Source: Fidelibacterota bacterium (GTDB lineage Bacteria > Fidelibacterota > UBA2242). Taken from it: a stretch of DNA of 10,153 nucleotides. Position numbers and translations under genes: made by a program. The notes beneath the pieces are model-generated. The model had not been told where the DNA came from. It saw only the letters and a program-made list of their open reading frames with translations, and searched no databases. The stretch is taken from positions 1 to 10,153 of the forward strand of contig JALOAB010000058.1 of assembly GCA_023229045.1 (NCBI GenBank), read 5' to 3'. How positions within the stretch are numbered: the first letter of the stretch is position 1; each line of letters starts with the position of its first letter. Shown in pieces: positions 1-6,545 of this stretch.

Positions 1-107
1 TTAGGTTAATTTGAAATATGATAACAAGAAAACTGAAAAGTTGACCGAATAAAAAGGGATAGTAAGAATTTTGATGAATATTAAAGTATTAAAATATAGA
101 ATGTACT

Positions 108-129
108 TTGAAGAAGTAATTTGTATAAT
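108..129 (+). promoter_or_regulatory. Weak promoter candidate before the kinase gene
   Basis: A perfect TATAAT lies at 124-129, 27 nt before the kinase ATG, but no -35 element sits at the right distance: TTGAAG at 108-113 is only 10 nt upstream. A second weak pair is TTGATG (71-76) with TATAGA (95-100), spacer 18. The 156 bases before the gene hold no convincing ORF and no -24/-12 motif. In such AT-rich DNA these matches may be chance. Confidence 0.25.
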
Positions 130-156
130 CTTCAGACAGGCTAAGGTGTAATTTTC

Positions 157-1725
157 ATGAAAATCGAGCAAAAAACAAAACACAAGTCTTTGCAGCTCCA
201 GCAAATAAATAATATTTGTCAGCAACTTGACACCATCATGGATGATGAAGTCCTTTATACTAAGGTGGTTGATTCCATCCATTCAATTTTAGGATATGAC
301 CACGTCGCGCTGTATTTAGTTGATGGTAAAACGAATGCTATCGTATTGAGATCGCTCGCAGGAATATATAAAGGGCTGGTTCCGCCTCATCAGAAACTAA
401 AAATGGATCAGGGAATTGTCGGATGTGTAGTTCAAACCGGTAAAACAGTACTCTCCAATGATGTAAGCAGTAATTCTCATTTTTATAATGTCGCTCCTTA
501 TAAGACGCCGACCCAATCGGAATTATGCGTTCCGATTCGGATAAAAGAGAAGATCATCGGAGTTTTAAATATTGAGAGTACCGAGATAATGAATTTTAGC
601 GATGATGATTTGAATTCCTTGGAAGTTCTCGCCAACCGGATTGGTGTTTCAATCCATAATTCAATGCTGTATAATCAACTGGAAAAAGATACGGAACGTT
701 TATATGATATCGTATCTTCAATGGGACAGGGTATCCTCTTGATTAATAAGAATAATGAAGTGGAATGGATTAATAATACCTGTGAAAAATGGTTAAAAAC
801 CGAGGACGAAATTCTTGGCAAGAAATGTTATCAATTATTTGGTAAACAGGAAAATTGTCCGGAATGTCCCAATACCAAAATATTCAAAACCGGTAAGATT
901 TGCCGCCATATAATTGTTGCCAAAAATAAATTTTTTACGGTTACTTCTGCTCCTATTAGGGATACCGACGGCAGTGTAAAAAAAGTGCTGGAAGTATTGG
1001 ATGACGTTACCCGCTATATTAACCTGCGGAAAAAATTAGAGAATACTAAGGAAAGACTCGAGAAATTAAAATATCTGGCAGTGCTTGGGGAACTGACCTC
1101 AAATATTGCTCATGAAATCCGAAATCCACTCAATGCGATTTCTACCTCTATCAGCGTTCTGCAATATAACCTCAATGTTGATGATGATGATAAAAAACTA
1201 CTAGACATCGTAAGAGAGGAAATTAAACGTCTGGATAACATTATTACTGTTTACCTGAATTATACAAATACGGAAAAATTAAAGTTTTCTTATTATGATA
1301 TTAGAAAAACGATCGAAGAAGTCATTCTATTATTAAACATGGATAAGAATGTCGCGGAGAATATCAAGATAAAAACGCATTTTAGTAGTAATATCCCCAA
1401 GTTGAAATATGACCGTGATTCTATCAAACAGGTACTCTGGAATATATTGATTAATTCGGTTCAATCAATAGAGACTGAGGGCAACATAAAAATAACTGTA
1501 AAGCGCAGTCATGATCTGGTATTGATATCCATTCAGGATAACGGTAGGGGAATTCCCAAACATCATCTAAAGAAAATATTTAAACAATTTTTCACTTCTA
1601 AATCCTGTGGAACCGGATTGGGATTATCAGTAGTAAAAAGGATATTGGAACAACATGAATGGTCAATAAAAGTAGAAAGCAAGGTGAATATCGGAACGTG
1701 TTTTACGATTGAAGTACCTATATAA
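157..1725 (+). CDS. Soluble GAF-PAS sensor histidine kinase (NtrB-like)
   Basis: This 522-residue sensor kinase should autophosphorylate on His and pass phosphate to the response regulator encoded 13 nt downstream. Seen in order: a GAF domain (about residues 15-175); a PAS domain (about 183-290) with a cysteine cluster C224-x9-C234-x2-C237-x11-C249; a short charged coiled-coil linker (about 290-310); an H-box IAHEIRNPLNAI with H319; an N-box around N433; a G1 box DNGRGIP from D461; and a G2 box GTGLGL from G485. There is no signal peptide or membrane helix, so it should sense a cytoplasmic signal. The ATG start is supported by AAGGTG at 143-148, 8 nt upstream. The H-box and G-box layout is that of kinases paired with NtrC-type regulators. 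The ligand is unknown; the Cys-rich PAS hints at a metal, Fe-S or redox input, which is inference. Confidence 0.95.
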   Translation: MKIEQKTKHKSLQLQQINNICQQLDTIMDDEVLYTKVVDSIHSILGYDHVALYLVDGKTNAIVLRSLAGIYKGLVPPHQKLKMDQGIVGCVVQTGKTVLSNDVSSNSHFYNVAPYKTPTQSELCVPIRIKEKIIGVLNIESTEIMNFSDDDLNSLEVLANRIGVSIHNSMLYNQLEKDTERLYDIVSSMGQGILLINKNNEVEWINNTCEKWLKTEDEILGKKCYQLFGKQENCPECPNTKIFKTGKICRHIIVAKNKFFTVTSAPIRDTDGSVKKVLEVLDDVTRYINLRKKLENTKERLEKLKYLAVLGELTSNIAHEIRNPLNAISTSISVLQYNLNVDDDDKKLLDIVREEIKRLDNIITVYLNYTNTEKLKFSYYDIRKTIEEVILLLNMDKNVAENIKIKTHFSSNIPKLKYDRDSIKQVLWNILINSVQSIETEGNIKITVKRSHDLVLISIQDNGRGIPKHHLKKIFKQFFTSKSCGTGLGLSVVKRILEQHEWSIKVESKVNIGTCFTIEVPI

Positions 1726-1738
1726 GAGAGAGTTACCT

Positions 1739-3091
1739 ATGCCAAGAATATTAGTAATTGATGACCACGATAATAGCCGCTATACATTGTCTCTGATTTT
1801 AAAGAAGGAGGGATACGGCGTTATTGAATCTGAAAACGGTTCGCGCGCATTACAAATTTTAAAAAACGATAATTTTGACTTGATAATCACTGATTTGAAA
1901 ATGGAAAAAGTTGATGGATTTGATATCATCGATTATGTAAAAAAATCGAGTCCAACAACAGAGGTGATAGTGATAACCGCCTATGCCACGATTCAGACTG
2001 CGGTTAAGGCAATCAAGCTTGGTGCATATGATTATATCGCTAAACCAATGCAGAGAGAAGAGATCATTCACACTGTTAAGAAAGCATTGGAAAAAGCTCG
2101 TCTGGTTGAAGAGATAAGTACATTAAAGCGTCAATTTAAAGAAGAGAATGTGCGTAATAGTATCATTGGTAAAAGTAAACCAATGATCCACGTAATGAAA
2201 TTAGTAAAAGAGGTGGCAGATCTGGATATCCCGGTCTTGTTACTGGGAGAAAGTGGAACTGGTAAGGATTTAATCGCCCGAGCAATTCACTTGCAGAGCA
2301 AACGGAAAGATAAACCCTATATCGCTATCAATTGCGGGGCGTTACCGGAAAATTTACTGGAGAGCGAATTGTTTGGTCATGTCAAAGGAGCTTTTACCAG
2401 CGCGTCCGTGAACAAGAAGGGGCTTTTCAAGGAAGCAGAGGAAGGCACCTTATTTTTAGATGAAATCGGCGAAATGTCATTATCAGCGCAGGCTAAACTA
2501 CTCCGTACGGTCGAACATAACGAAATCAGACCGGTAGGAGGTAACCAGACTATAAAAGTCAATACCAGATTAATTTGTGCTACGAATAGCGATTTAAATA
2601 AAAAAGTAGATAATAAATTATTCCGAAGCGATTTACTGTACAGAATTAACGTTTTTCCGATCAAGCTTGCACCACTTCGCGAGCGAGGCGCAGATATACG
2701 ATTACTGGCCAATTATTTTCTGATTAAGTATTCGAAGAAATTTTTAAAAAATGTAGAAAATATCGAAAAATCAGTATATACCCGGTTAGAATCTTATCCC
2801 TGGCCTGGAAATGTCAGAGAACTCGAAAATATAATTGAGAGAGCCGTAATTCTGGCCCAAAAAGACACCATCACTGATAATGATATTCCAATTATGATCG
2901 AAAATGTTATTCTTGATCGTCTGGATGTCTCCATGGAAAATAGAAGTTTATCGGAGATAGAAAAAGATACCATCTTGTCTAATTTGGAAAAGAATAAGTG
3001 GAATAAAATAAAAACCGCCAAAGACCTTGGTATAAGTTCAACAACTCTCTGGCGCAAGATAAAGCTTTTTGGACTGAGTCAAAAGGAATAG
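1739..3091 (+). CDS. NtrC-family sigma-54-dependent response regulator
   Basis: This 450-residue enhancer-binding activator uses ATP hydrolysis to open sigma-54 RNA polymerase complexes. Receiver domain, residues 1-120: D8/D9, phospho-acceptor D52 and K102. AAA+ domain, about 150-390: Walker A GESGTGK at 170-176, GAFTSA loop at 217-222, Walker B FLDEIGE with D241/E242, and an R-finger region RSDLLYRINVFPI. The C-terminal Fis-type HTH covers about 405-450 (KTAKDLGISSTTLWRKIK). The sigma-54 contact loop reads GAFTSA rather than the usual GAFTGA. The ATG at 1739 is chosen because it begins directly with the receiver strand MPRILVIDD and has AGAGAG at 1725-1730. A TTG at 1709 would overlap the kinase and add a non-domain extension. 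It lies in an operon with the kinase, 13 nt away. A likely target is the -24/-12 promoter at 3270-3285. Confidence 0.95.
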   Translation: MPRILVIDDHDNSRYTLSLILKKEGYGVIESENGSRALQILKNDNFDLIITDLKMEKVDGFDIIDYVKKSSPTTEVIVITAYATIQTAVKAIKLGAYDYIAKPMQREEIIHTVKKALEKARLVEEISTLKRQFKEENVRNSIIGKSKPMIHVMKLVKEVADLDIPVLLLGESGTGKDLIARAIHLQSKRKDKPYIAINCGALPENLLESELFGHVKGAFTSASVNKKGLFKEAEEGTLFLDEIGEMSLSAQAKLLRTVEHNEIRPVGGNQTIKVNTRLICATNSDLNKKVDNKLFRSDLLYRINVFPIKLAPLRERGADIRLLANYFLIKYSKKFLKNVENIEKSVYTRLESYPWPGNVRELENIIERAVILAQKDTITDNDIPIMIENVILDRLDVSMENRSLSEIEKDTILSNLEKNKWNKIKTAKDLGISSTTLWRKIKLFGLSQKE

Positions 3092-3112
3092 AGTATTATT
3101 AGTTTACGGATT

Positions 3113-3149
3113 TTAATAAAAACGTTTCAGATTGAAATGTTTTTATTAA
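3113..3149 (+). terminator. AT-rich hairpin ending the kinase-regulator operon
   Basis: Arms 3113-3129 and 3133-3149 are 17 nt each around a GAT loop. They pair along their full length with a single G-U wobble. It starts 21 nt after the activator stop codon. The T-run (TTTTTATT) lies inside the descending arm rather than after it, and the stem has few GC pairs. It may therefore be a weak or bidirectional terminator, or a transcript-end stabiliser. Confidence 0.6.
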
Positions 3150-3200
3150 TAATGTGTTTCAGTATGTAATGCCGCCTCCATCATATTTACTTGTTCCTGA

Positions 3201-3218
3201 TTTCCCGTTAAAGGGAAA
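3201..3218. promoter_or_regulatory. Candidate activator site (UAS), TTTCCC-N6-GGGAAA dyad
   Basis: This is a perfect inverted repeat with 6-bp arms and a 6-bp spacer. Its centre is about 85 bp upstream of the transcription start expected from the -24/-12 element at 3270-3285. NtrC-type dimers with Fis-like HTHs bind such dyads at this sort of distance. No T-tract follows, so it does not read as a terminator. Only one copy was seen here, whereas enhancers often have two. Assigning it to the neighbouring activator is inference. Confidence 0.4.
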
Positions 3219-3269
3219 ATCATTGCTTTCTATTCGAAGATAAAAAAACTATTTATGGATTATACACCC

Positions 3270-3285
3270 TGGCATGTTATTTGAC
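3270..3285 (+). promoter_or_regulatory. Sigma-54 (-24/-12) promoter candidate
   Basis: The site reads TGGCATG-TTAT-TTGAC against the consensus TGGCAYR-N4-TTGCW. The -24 element is complete and the distance from the GG to the -12 G is exactly as required. The one flaw is GA instead of GC at -12. The start would fall near 3295, leaving a 5' leader of about 23 nt with GAAGAG (3304-3309) 8 nt before the ATG at 3318. The gene just upstream encodes a sigma-54 activator, which raises the prior. Confidence 0.55.
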
Positions 3286-3317
3286 CTAATCAGACTGGTT
3301 TTTGAAGAGTAGTTGAA

Positions 3318-3701
3318 ATGGATAATAATAGCAAAAATATTCTGATAGTTGATGATGAAACAAAATCCGCTGAATCCCTGGCAATCGGATTGCGCAAAGC
3401 GGGCTATCATCCCCAAGTCGCCAACAATGGTTTCGAAGGTACAGAAAGGCTAAAAAAGGCGAAATTTGAATATATACTTTGTGATATCAATATGCCTGAT
3501 ATGGACGGATGGGAGTTTGCCCAAAAGGTAAAAACCGTCACCGATGCTGATTTCATTTTCTATACCGCAGATTCGCGAACATACAAAAAATCAAACTTTA
3601 GTCATTATCCCCTGTTGATTAAACCGATTGAGTTAGGCAATATTTTAGAATTGTTGCAACAAAAGGGTGAAAATAATAATCCGAACAAAGGAGAAAATTA
3701 A
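3318..3701 (+). CDS. Single-domain response regulator (CheY-like receiver)
   Basis: This 127-residue protein is a lone receiver domain with no output domain. Seen: acidic pair D12/D13 in the strand ILIVDDE, phospho-acceptor D56 in CDINMPDMDGW, switch T83 and conserved K102 in LIKPIE. The tail after about residue 116 is short and Asn/Lys-rich (GENNNPNKGEN). The distance from T83 to K102 is 19 residues, against 22 in the receiver of the upstream NtrC-type protein. Helix alpha-4, normally a partner-binding face, therefore looks shortened, and the usual GA-x-DY stretch is absent. The gene has its own RBS (GAAGAG, 3304-3309) and a sigma-54 promoter candidate. It could act as a phosphate sink or intermediate for the upstream kinase, or regulate a partner protein by direct binding; its target is not visible here. 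Confidence 0.92.
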   Translation: MDNNSKNILIVDDETKSAESLAIGLRKAGYHPQVANNGFEGTERLKKAKFEYILCDINMPDMDGWEFAQKVKTVTDADFIFYTADSRTYKKSNFSHYPLLIKPIELGNILELLQQKGENNNPNKGEN

Positions 3702-3727
3702 CGCAACTGGTATAGTAACAGTGCAAT

Positions 3728-3756
3728 TTGATGGTTAAAATGCATCAAAATATAAT
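3728..3756 (+). promoter_or_regulatory. Sigma-70-type promoter candidate for the secreted-protein cluster
   Basis: TTGATG (3728-3733) and a perfect TATAAT (3751-3756) are separated by exactly 17 bp. It is the best housekeeping-type promoter I found in the window, and it lies just after the receiver gene. Transcription would start near 3763, giving a leader of about 180 nt before the gene at 3942. Some FCB bacteria use a different -33/-7 motif, so the match may be less meaningful in this host. Confidence 0.5.
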
Positions 3757-3762
3757 GCGGAA

Positions 3763-3941
3763 TAGAGAAGTTGAGAGAAATATTATCAAAAATGAGATGC
3801 TGTACAGAACTATTGATGAGTATCTATTTTTAACTTTTCACTTTAGTAACATTAACCAATAACAAATAAGGAGGTATACTTAAAAAAATAATGCATTTGC
3901 TTTCGTTAGTGGGCGATAAAAAGAAAAAAAAGGAGAAAACG
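3763..3941 (+). other. Long 5' leader with two Shine-Dalgarno-like motifs
   Basis: This stretch is noncoding as far as I can see. It contains GGAGG at 3870-3874, which is 16 nt before an in-frame ATG at 3891 and too far for efficient use. It also contains AGGAG at 3931-3935, 6 nt before the ATG at 3942, which I take as the true start. An A-rich run (eight A's, 3924-3931) abuts the second motif. I recognised no known riboswitch core or strong hairpin. A 13-codon ORF (3792-3833) has no RBS. Confidence 0.35.
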
Positions 3942-6467
3942 ATGAAGAAGAAATTGGTATTTTGCGGGATTATTACATTTGCTTTAATGTTTTGTATCCC
4001 TGTGCTTACACAAGCACAATTACCAGGTGAATTCACTTGGACCGATCCGATCGGTGATGTTGAGCCTCCCTGTGTTGATTATGTTGGCGGCTATTTTGTT
4101 CAAGAGGGAGAAAGCTTATTAGTGGGATTTACCATGGATGGCCCATTCACTGACAGGATTTACGGAGAGAGTCTTAACTCTTTTACTCTCGATGTCGACT
4201 GTGATCCTACAACAGGACAGTACCGTGGTAATGAATGCAATGTCGATTTCCATGACTATGGTGGTGGACGTTGGTTTGGCAGAATGTTTTTAGATTGGGA
4301 TCAGAACATAAGTTCATTTATGACCCGTTCAGTAATGCCGGCAACAGTAACACCAGACGGTAAGACAATGTATTGGAAATTTTCTCTCGTGGGAACAGGT
4401 TGGGAGGAATTGGAATACTATCTGGATGGGTGGTATAAGGACGGCAACTCCTGGCATCAGGTACCGCATTACGGCGGAGACGCCATGACCGAGCCGGGTC
4501 TTTTTACAGTAAATCCTGCTTTAGTTACTCAATTAGTAAACAAAGAAGGTACTAACTGTATTATTGAAGTTCCGGAACCATATTCTACGACCGCGGATGC
4601 AAAAAATATCACCGGTGTTGTCGATGAAATGGTTACTCTTGTCAGGACTAATATCGGGACGATCGCGGAAAGCGACAGAAAATTCAGAGTCGATTATGAA
4701 AATTATAACAACTATGCGTCTCCCGTTGTATATGGTTCTGGCGGAGTTAACCAATTTACGTGTCGCATTCCGGGTCAATATTGGGTTGATGAACCCAATT
4801 GGTATGCAATGTTAGAGGGTGTTGTTGATCAAACCATTAAAGAGAAAAGTGCCGGATTAAGAGAAGTCATGCTGTCTCAGAAAAGTTATCAACGTCCTAT
4901 TCCTGGCTACGATGAAGGATGGTATTGCATTGATGAAGATAGTATCAATGGCTTTGCCTGGGATGCACATCATAAGTGGACTCTAAGAGCATTATTGGCT
5001 GATGCATATGAAAATTGTTATGTGTACTATATCGCTGAGAGCATGACCGACGGTGCGGCTAAAACGGCTATCATGAATAAAAAAGCAGATTTGGTTACGG
5101 CCTGGAATGACTTTTCGGGTACAGCTTTTGATCTCACTCCTGATCTGATGACCGGCTTGCTACTCTCGTTATCTACTGATCTTAGCTGGACCGCAAAAGT
5201 GTTCTCCGATATAATCCCCGCCGCCTTTGACTTGGCCGATTCTGCAAATAGTTTTTCGCAGATTGTCAACAATTACGTTCGTCATGCGGATTTTTCAATC
5301 AGCAGTTCGGATGATTTCTTGACTCAGGCTCATCATAGGTGGTACCAGACAATTACCGCAGTTCAAACCGCCGCAATTGACCTGGCAATGGGAAATGATC
5401 TTTTTCACGAACTTAAGTCTATAGCAGATTTTCCTATTGATCAGCAAGTTTATCTTGACGTTAAAAGTTTATTGATACAAGACCCGTACACTGTAACTAC
5501 TGCGACATATGTCTGGAATGACATTAGCACAATTGGTACCGAAATACCCCGCGAGGATTTTACAGCTCCATGGGCTTCACCCGATGTTGATGACGGAAGT
5601 GCCGGTCCGATCGCGCTGGGAATGACGTTTGAATTCTATGATACGGAATTTGATAGTATTCGTATTGGTATTAATGGTCAATGTTCGTTCTCCGATCCGA
5701 TAGACTGGATTACCTCGGGTTCTTATGGCACGACGATTCCCGGTATGGGTTGGGATAATATTTTATGTCCGCTTGCTTGTGATATTATGGGAGATAAAGC
5801 CTATGCCTCTGCTCCTTATAATACAGCAACCGGTAAAATATATTATTATCACGATGCTACGGCAGGGACCTTTACCGTTCAGTATCATAAAATGACTAAT
5901 CATCATTATGTTACTGGAGAGGAAGGTAATACGGTCTGTCCGGATACGAACCTAACCTTTCAGGTAGTGCTAAACTCGGCTGATGGCTCTATTACCTATT
6001 ATTACAAAGACCTGGGCATTGCACCGGAACCCTGTGCAAAAAGAGCGACCATTGGTATCCAACCCGGAAAAGATAGTGGATTGGGAGTTCAATACTATGG
6101 TGATAATCTACCGTTAGATGGATATCCTGTCAATGAAACGGCAATTAAATTCTACAAACCTGAAGTCGGAATTAAAGAAATAGCAGAAAACTTACCAACC
6201 GAATTTTCGCTAATGCAAAATTTCCCGAATCCGTTTAATCCGACTACCTGTATTACTTTTAATCTTCCAAGTAGGGCTCAAGTAAGCCTGGTAATCTATG
6301 ATATGCTTGGGCGGAGTATCGCTAGCCTTGTTAATAACAAAGTTGTCGAAAGTGGTTATCACAAGTTCTATTGGGATGCTTCTACTTTCTCTTCCGGTAT
6401 TTATTTCTATAGATTAGAAGTTGCCGGAAAAAGCAGTTTGACCAAGAAGTGTATTTTGTTGAAGTAA
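3942..6467 (+). CDS. Exported T9SS cargo, diverged (inactive) relative of the two downstream peptidases
   Basis: An 841-residue secreted protein. The start at 3942 has AGGAG 6 nt upstream and gives a clean signal peptide (MKKK, hydrophobic core, cut after TQA at about residue 25); the ATG at 3891 would bury it behind a Lys-rich extension. The N-terminal beta-rich domain has an acidic loop, D84-V-D86-C-D88-PTTG. The central helical region (about 200-500) shares LTPDL and FPID landmarks with the two downstream proteins. Where they have HELGHNYTL this one reads WDAHHKWTL (340-348), so zinc ligands are missing and peptidase activity is unlikely. A second AHHRW occurs at H464/H465. A beta-sandwich domain (about 523-741, with FEFYDTEFDSIRIGINGQ) is unique to this member. 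A FlgD-like sorting tail with NFPNPFNPTT at N760 ends in KKCILLK. It may be a binding or scaffold partner of the peptidases (inference). Confidence 0.88.
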   Translation: MKKKLVFCGIITFALMFCIPVLTQAQLPGEFTWTDPIGDVEPPCVDYVGGYFVQEGESLLVGFTMDGPFTDRIYGESLNSFTLDVDCDPTTGQYRGNECNVDFHDYGGGRWFGRMFLDWDQNISSFMTRSVMPATVTPDGKTMYWKFSLVGTGWEELEYYLDGWYKDGNSWHQVPHYGGDAMTEPGLFTVNPALVTQLVNKEGTNCIIEVPEPYSTTADAKNITGVVDEMVTLVRTNIGTIAESDRKFRVDYENYNNYASPVVYGSGGVNQFTCRIPGQYWVDEPNWYAMLEGVVDQTIKEKSAGLREVMLSQKSYQRPIPGYDEGWYCIDEDSINGFAWDAHHKWTLRALLADAYENCYVYYIAESMTDGAAKTAIMNKKADLVTAWNDFSGTAFDLTPDLMTGLLLSLSTDLSWTAKVFSDIIPAAFDLADSANSFSQIVNNYVRHADFSISSSDDFLTQAHHRWYQTITAVQTAAIDLAMGNDLFHELKSIADFPIDQQVYLDVKSLLIQDPYTVTTATYVWNDISTIGTEIPREDFTAPWASPDVDDGSAGPIALGMTFEFYDTEFDSIRIGINGQCSFSDPIDWITSGSYGTTIPGMGWDNILCPLACDIMGDKAYASAPYNTATGKIYYYHDATAGTFTVQYHKMTNHHYVTGEEGNTVCPDTNLTFQVVLNSADGSITYYYKDLGIAPEPCAKRATIGIQPGKDSGLGVQYYGDNLPLDGYPVNETAIKFYKPEVGIKEIAENLPTEFSLMQNFPNPFNPTTCITFNLPSRAQVSLVIYDMLGRSIASLVNNKVVESGYHKFYWDASTFSSGIYFYRLEVAGKSSLTKKCILLK

Positions 6468-6480
6468 TAAGTTGTTTGAA

Positions 6481-6520
6481 AGAGTCGGGTGGCTCATTAG
6501 TCACCCGACTCTGAATTTTT
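6481..6520 (+). terminator. Rho-independent terminator-like hairpin between secreted-protein genes
   Basis: AGAGTCGGGTG (6481-6491) pairs perfectly with CACCCGACTCT (6502-6512). The inner GCT/AGT extends the stem to 14 bp, with one G-U pair, around a CATT loop. A T-run at 6516-6520 follows, then CG and TTTT. This is the strongest terminator in the window. It lies only 14 nt after the upstream stop and 25 nt before the next GTG start. No clear promoter fits between it and that gene, so partial read-through (attenuation) is possible. Confidence 0.85.
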
Positions 6521-6545
6521 CGTTTTATTAAAAGAGAAATATCCA

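Noticed and set aside
1..282. Minus-strand open frame covering the region upstream of the kinase
   Set aside because: It overlaps the kinase start, is AT-rich low-complexity sequence with no recognisable domain, and looks like chance.
1709..1738. TTG start for the NtrC-type regulator overlapping the kinase
   Set aside because: The ATG at 1739 starts right at the receiver's first strand and has an upstream purine-rich RBS; the extension matches no receiver sequence.
3708..3725. Possible -24/-12 promoter (TGG ... TGCA) after the receiver gene
   Set aside because: The GG-to-GC spacing is 2 bp too long and the -24 element is poor; sigma-54 promoters do not tolerate this.
3792..3833. 13-codon upstream ORF in the leader
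   Set aside because: No RBS and no regulatory peptide pattern; it is probably chance.
3891..3941. ATG at 3891 as start of the first secreted protein
   Set aside because: It would place a Lys-rich stretch before the signal peptide, and its nearest RBS is 16 nt away. The ATG at 3942 has AGGAG at 6 nt and a standard signal peptide.
4533..5272. Open frames in other phases inside the first secreted gene
   Set aside because: They are shadows of a long gene with signal peptide and sorting tail; none has a domain or RBS.
5400..5425. HELK in the first secreted protein as a zinc motif
   Set aside because: It lacks the second His of HExxH and lies in the region matching DLRDKF/DLREKF of the paralogues, not the active site.
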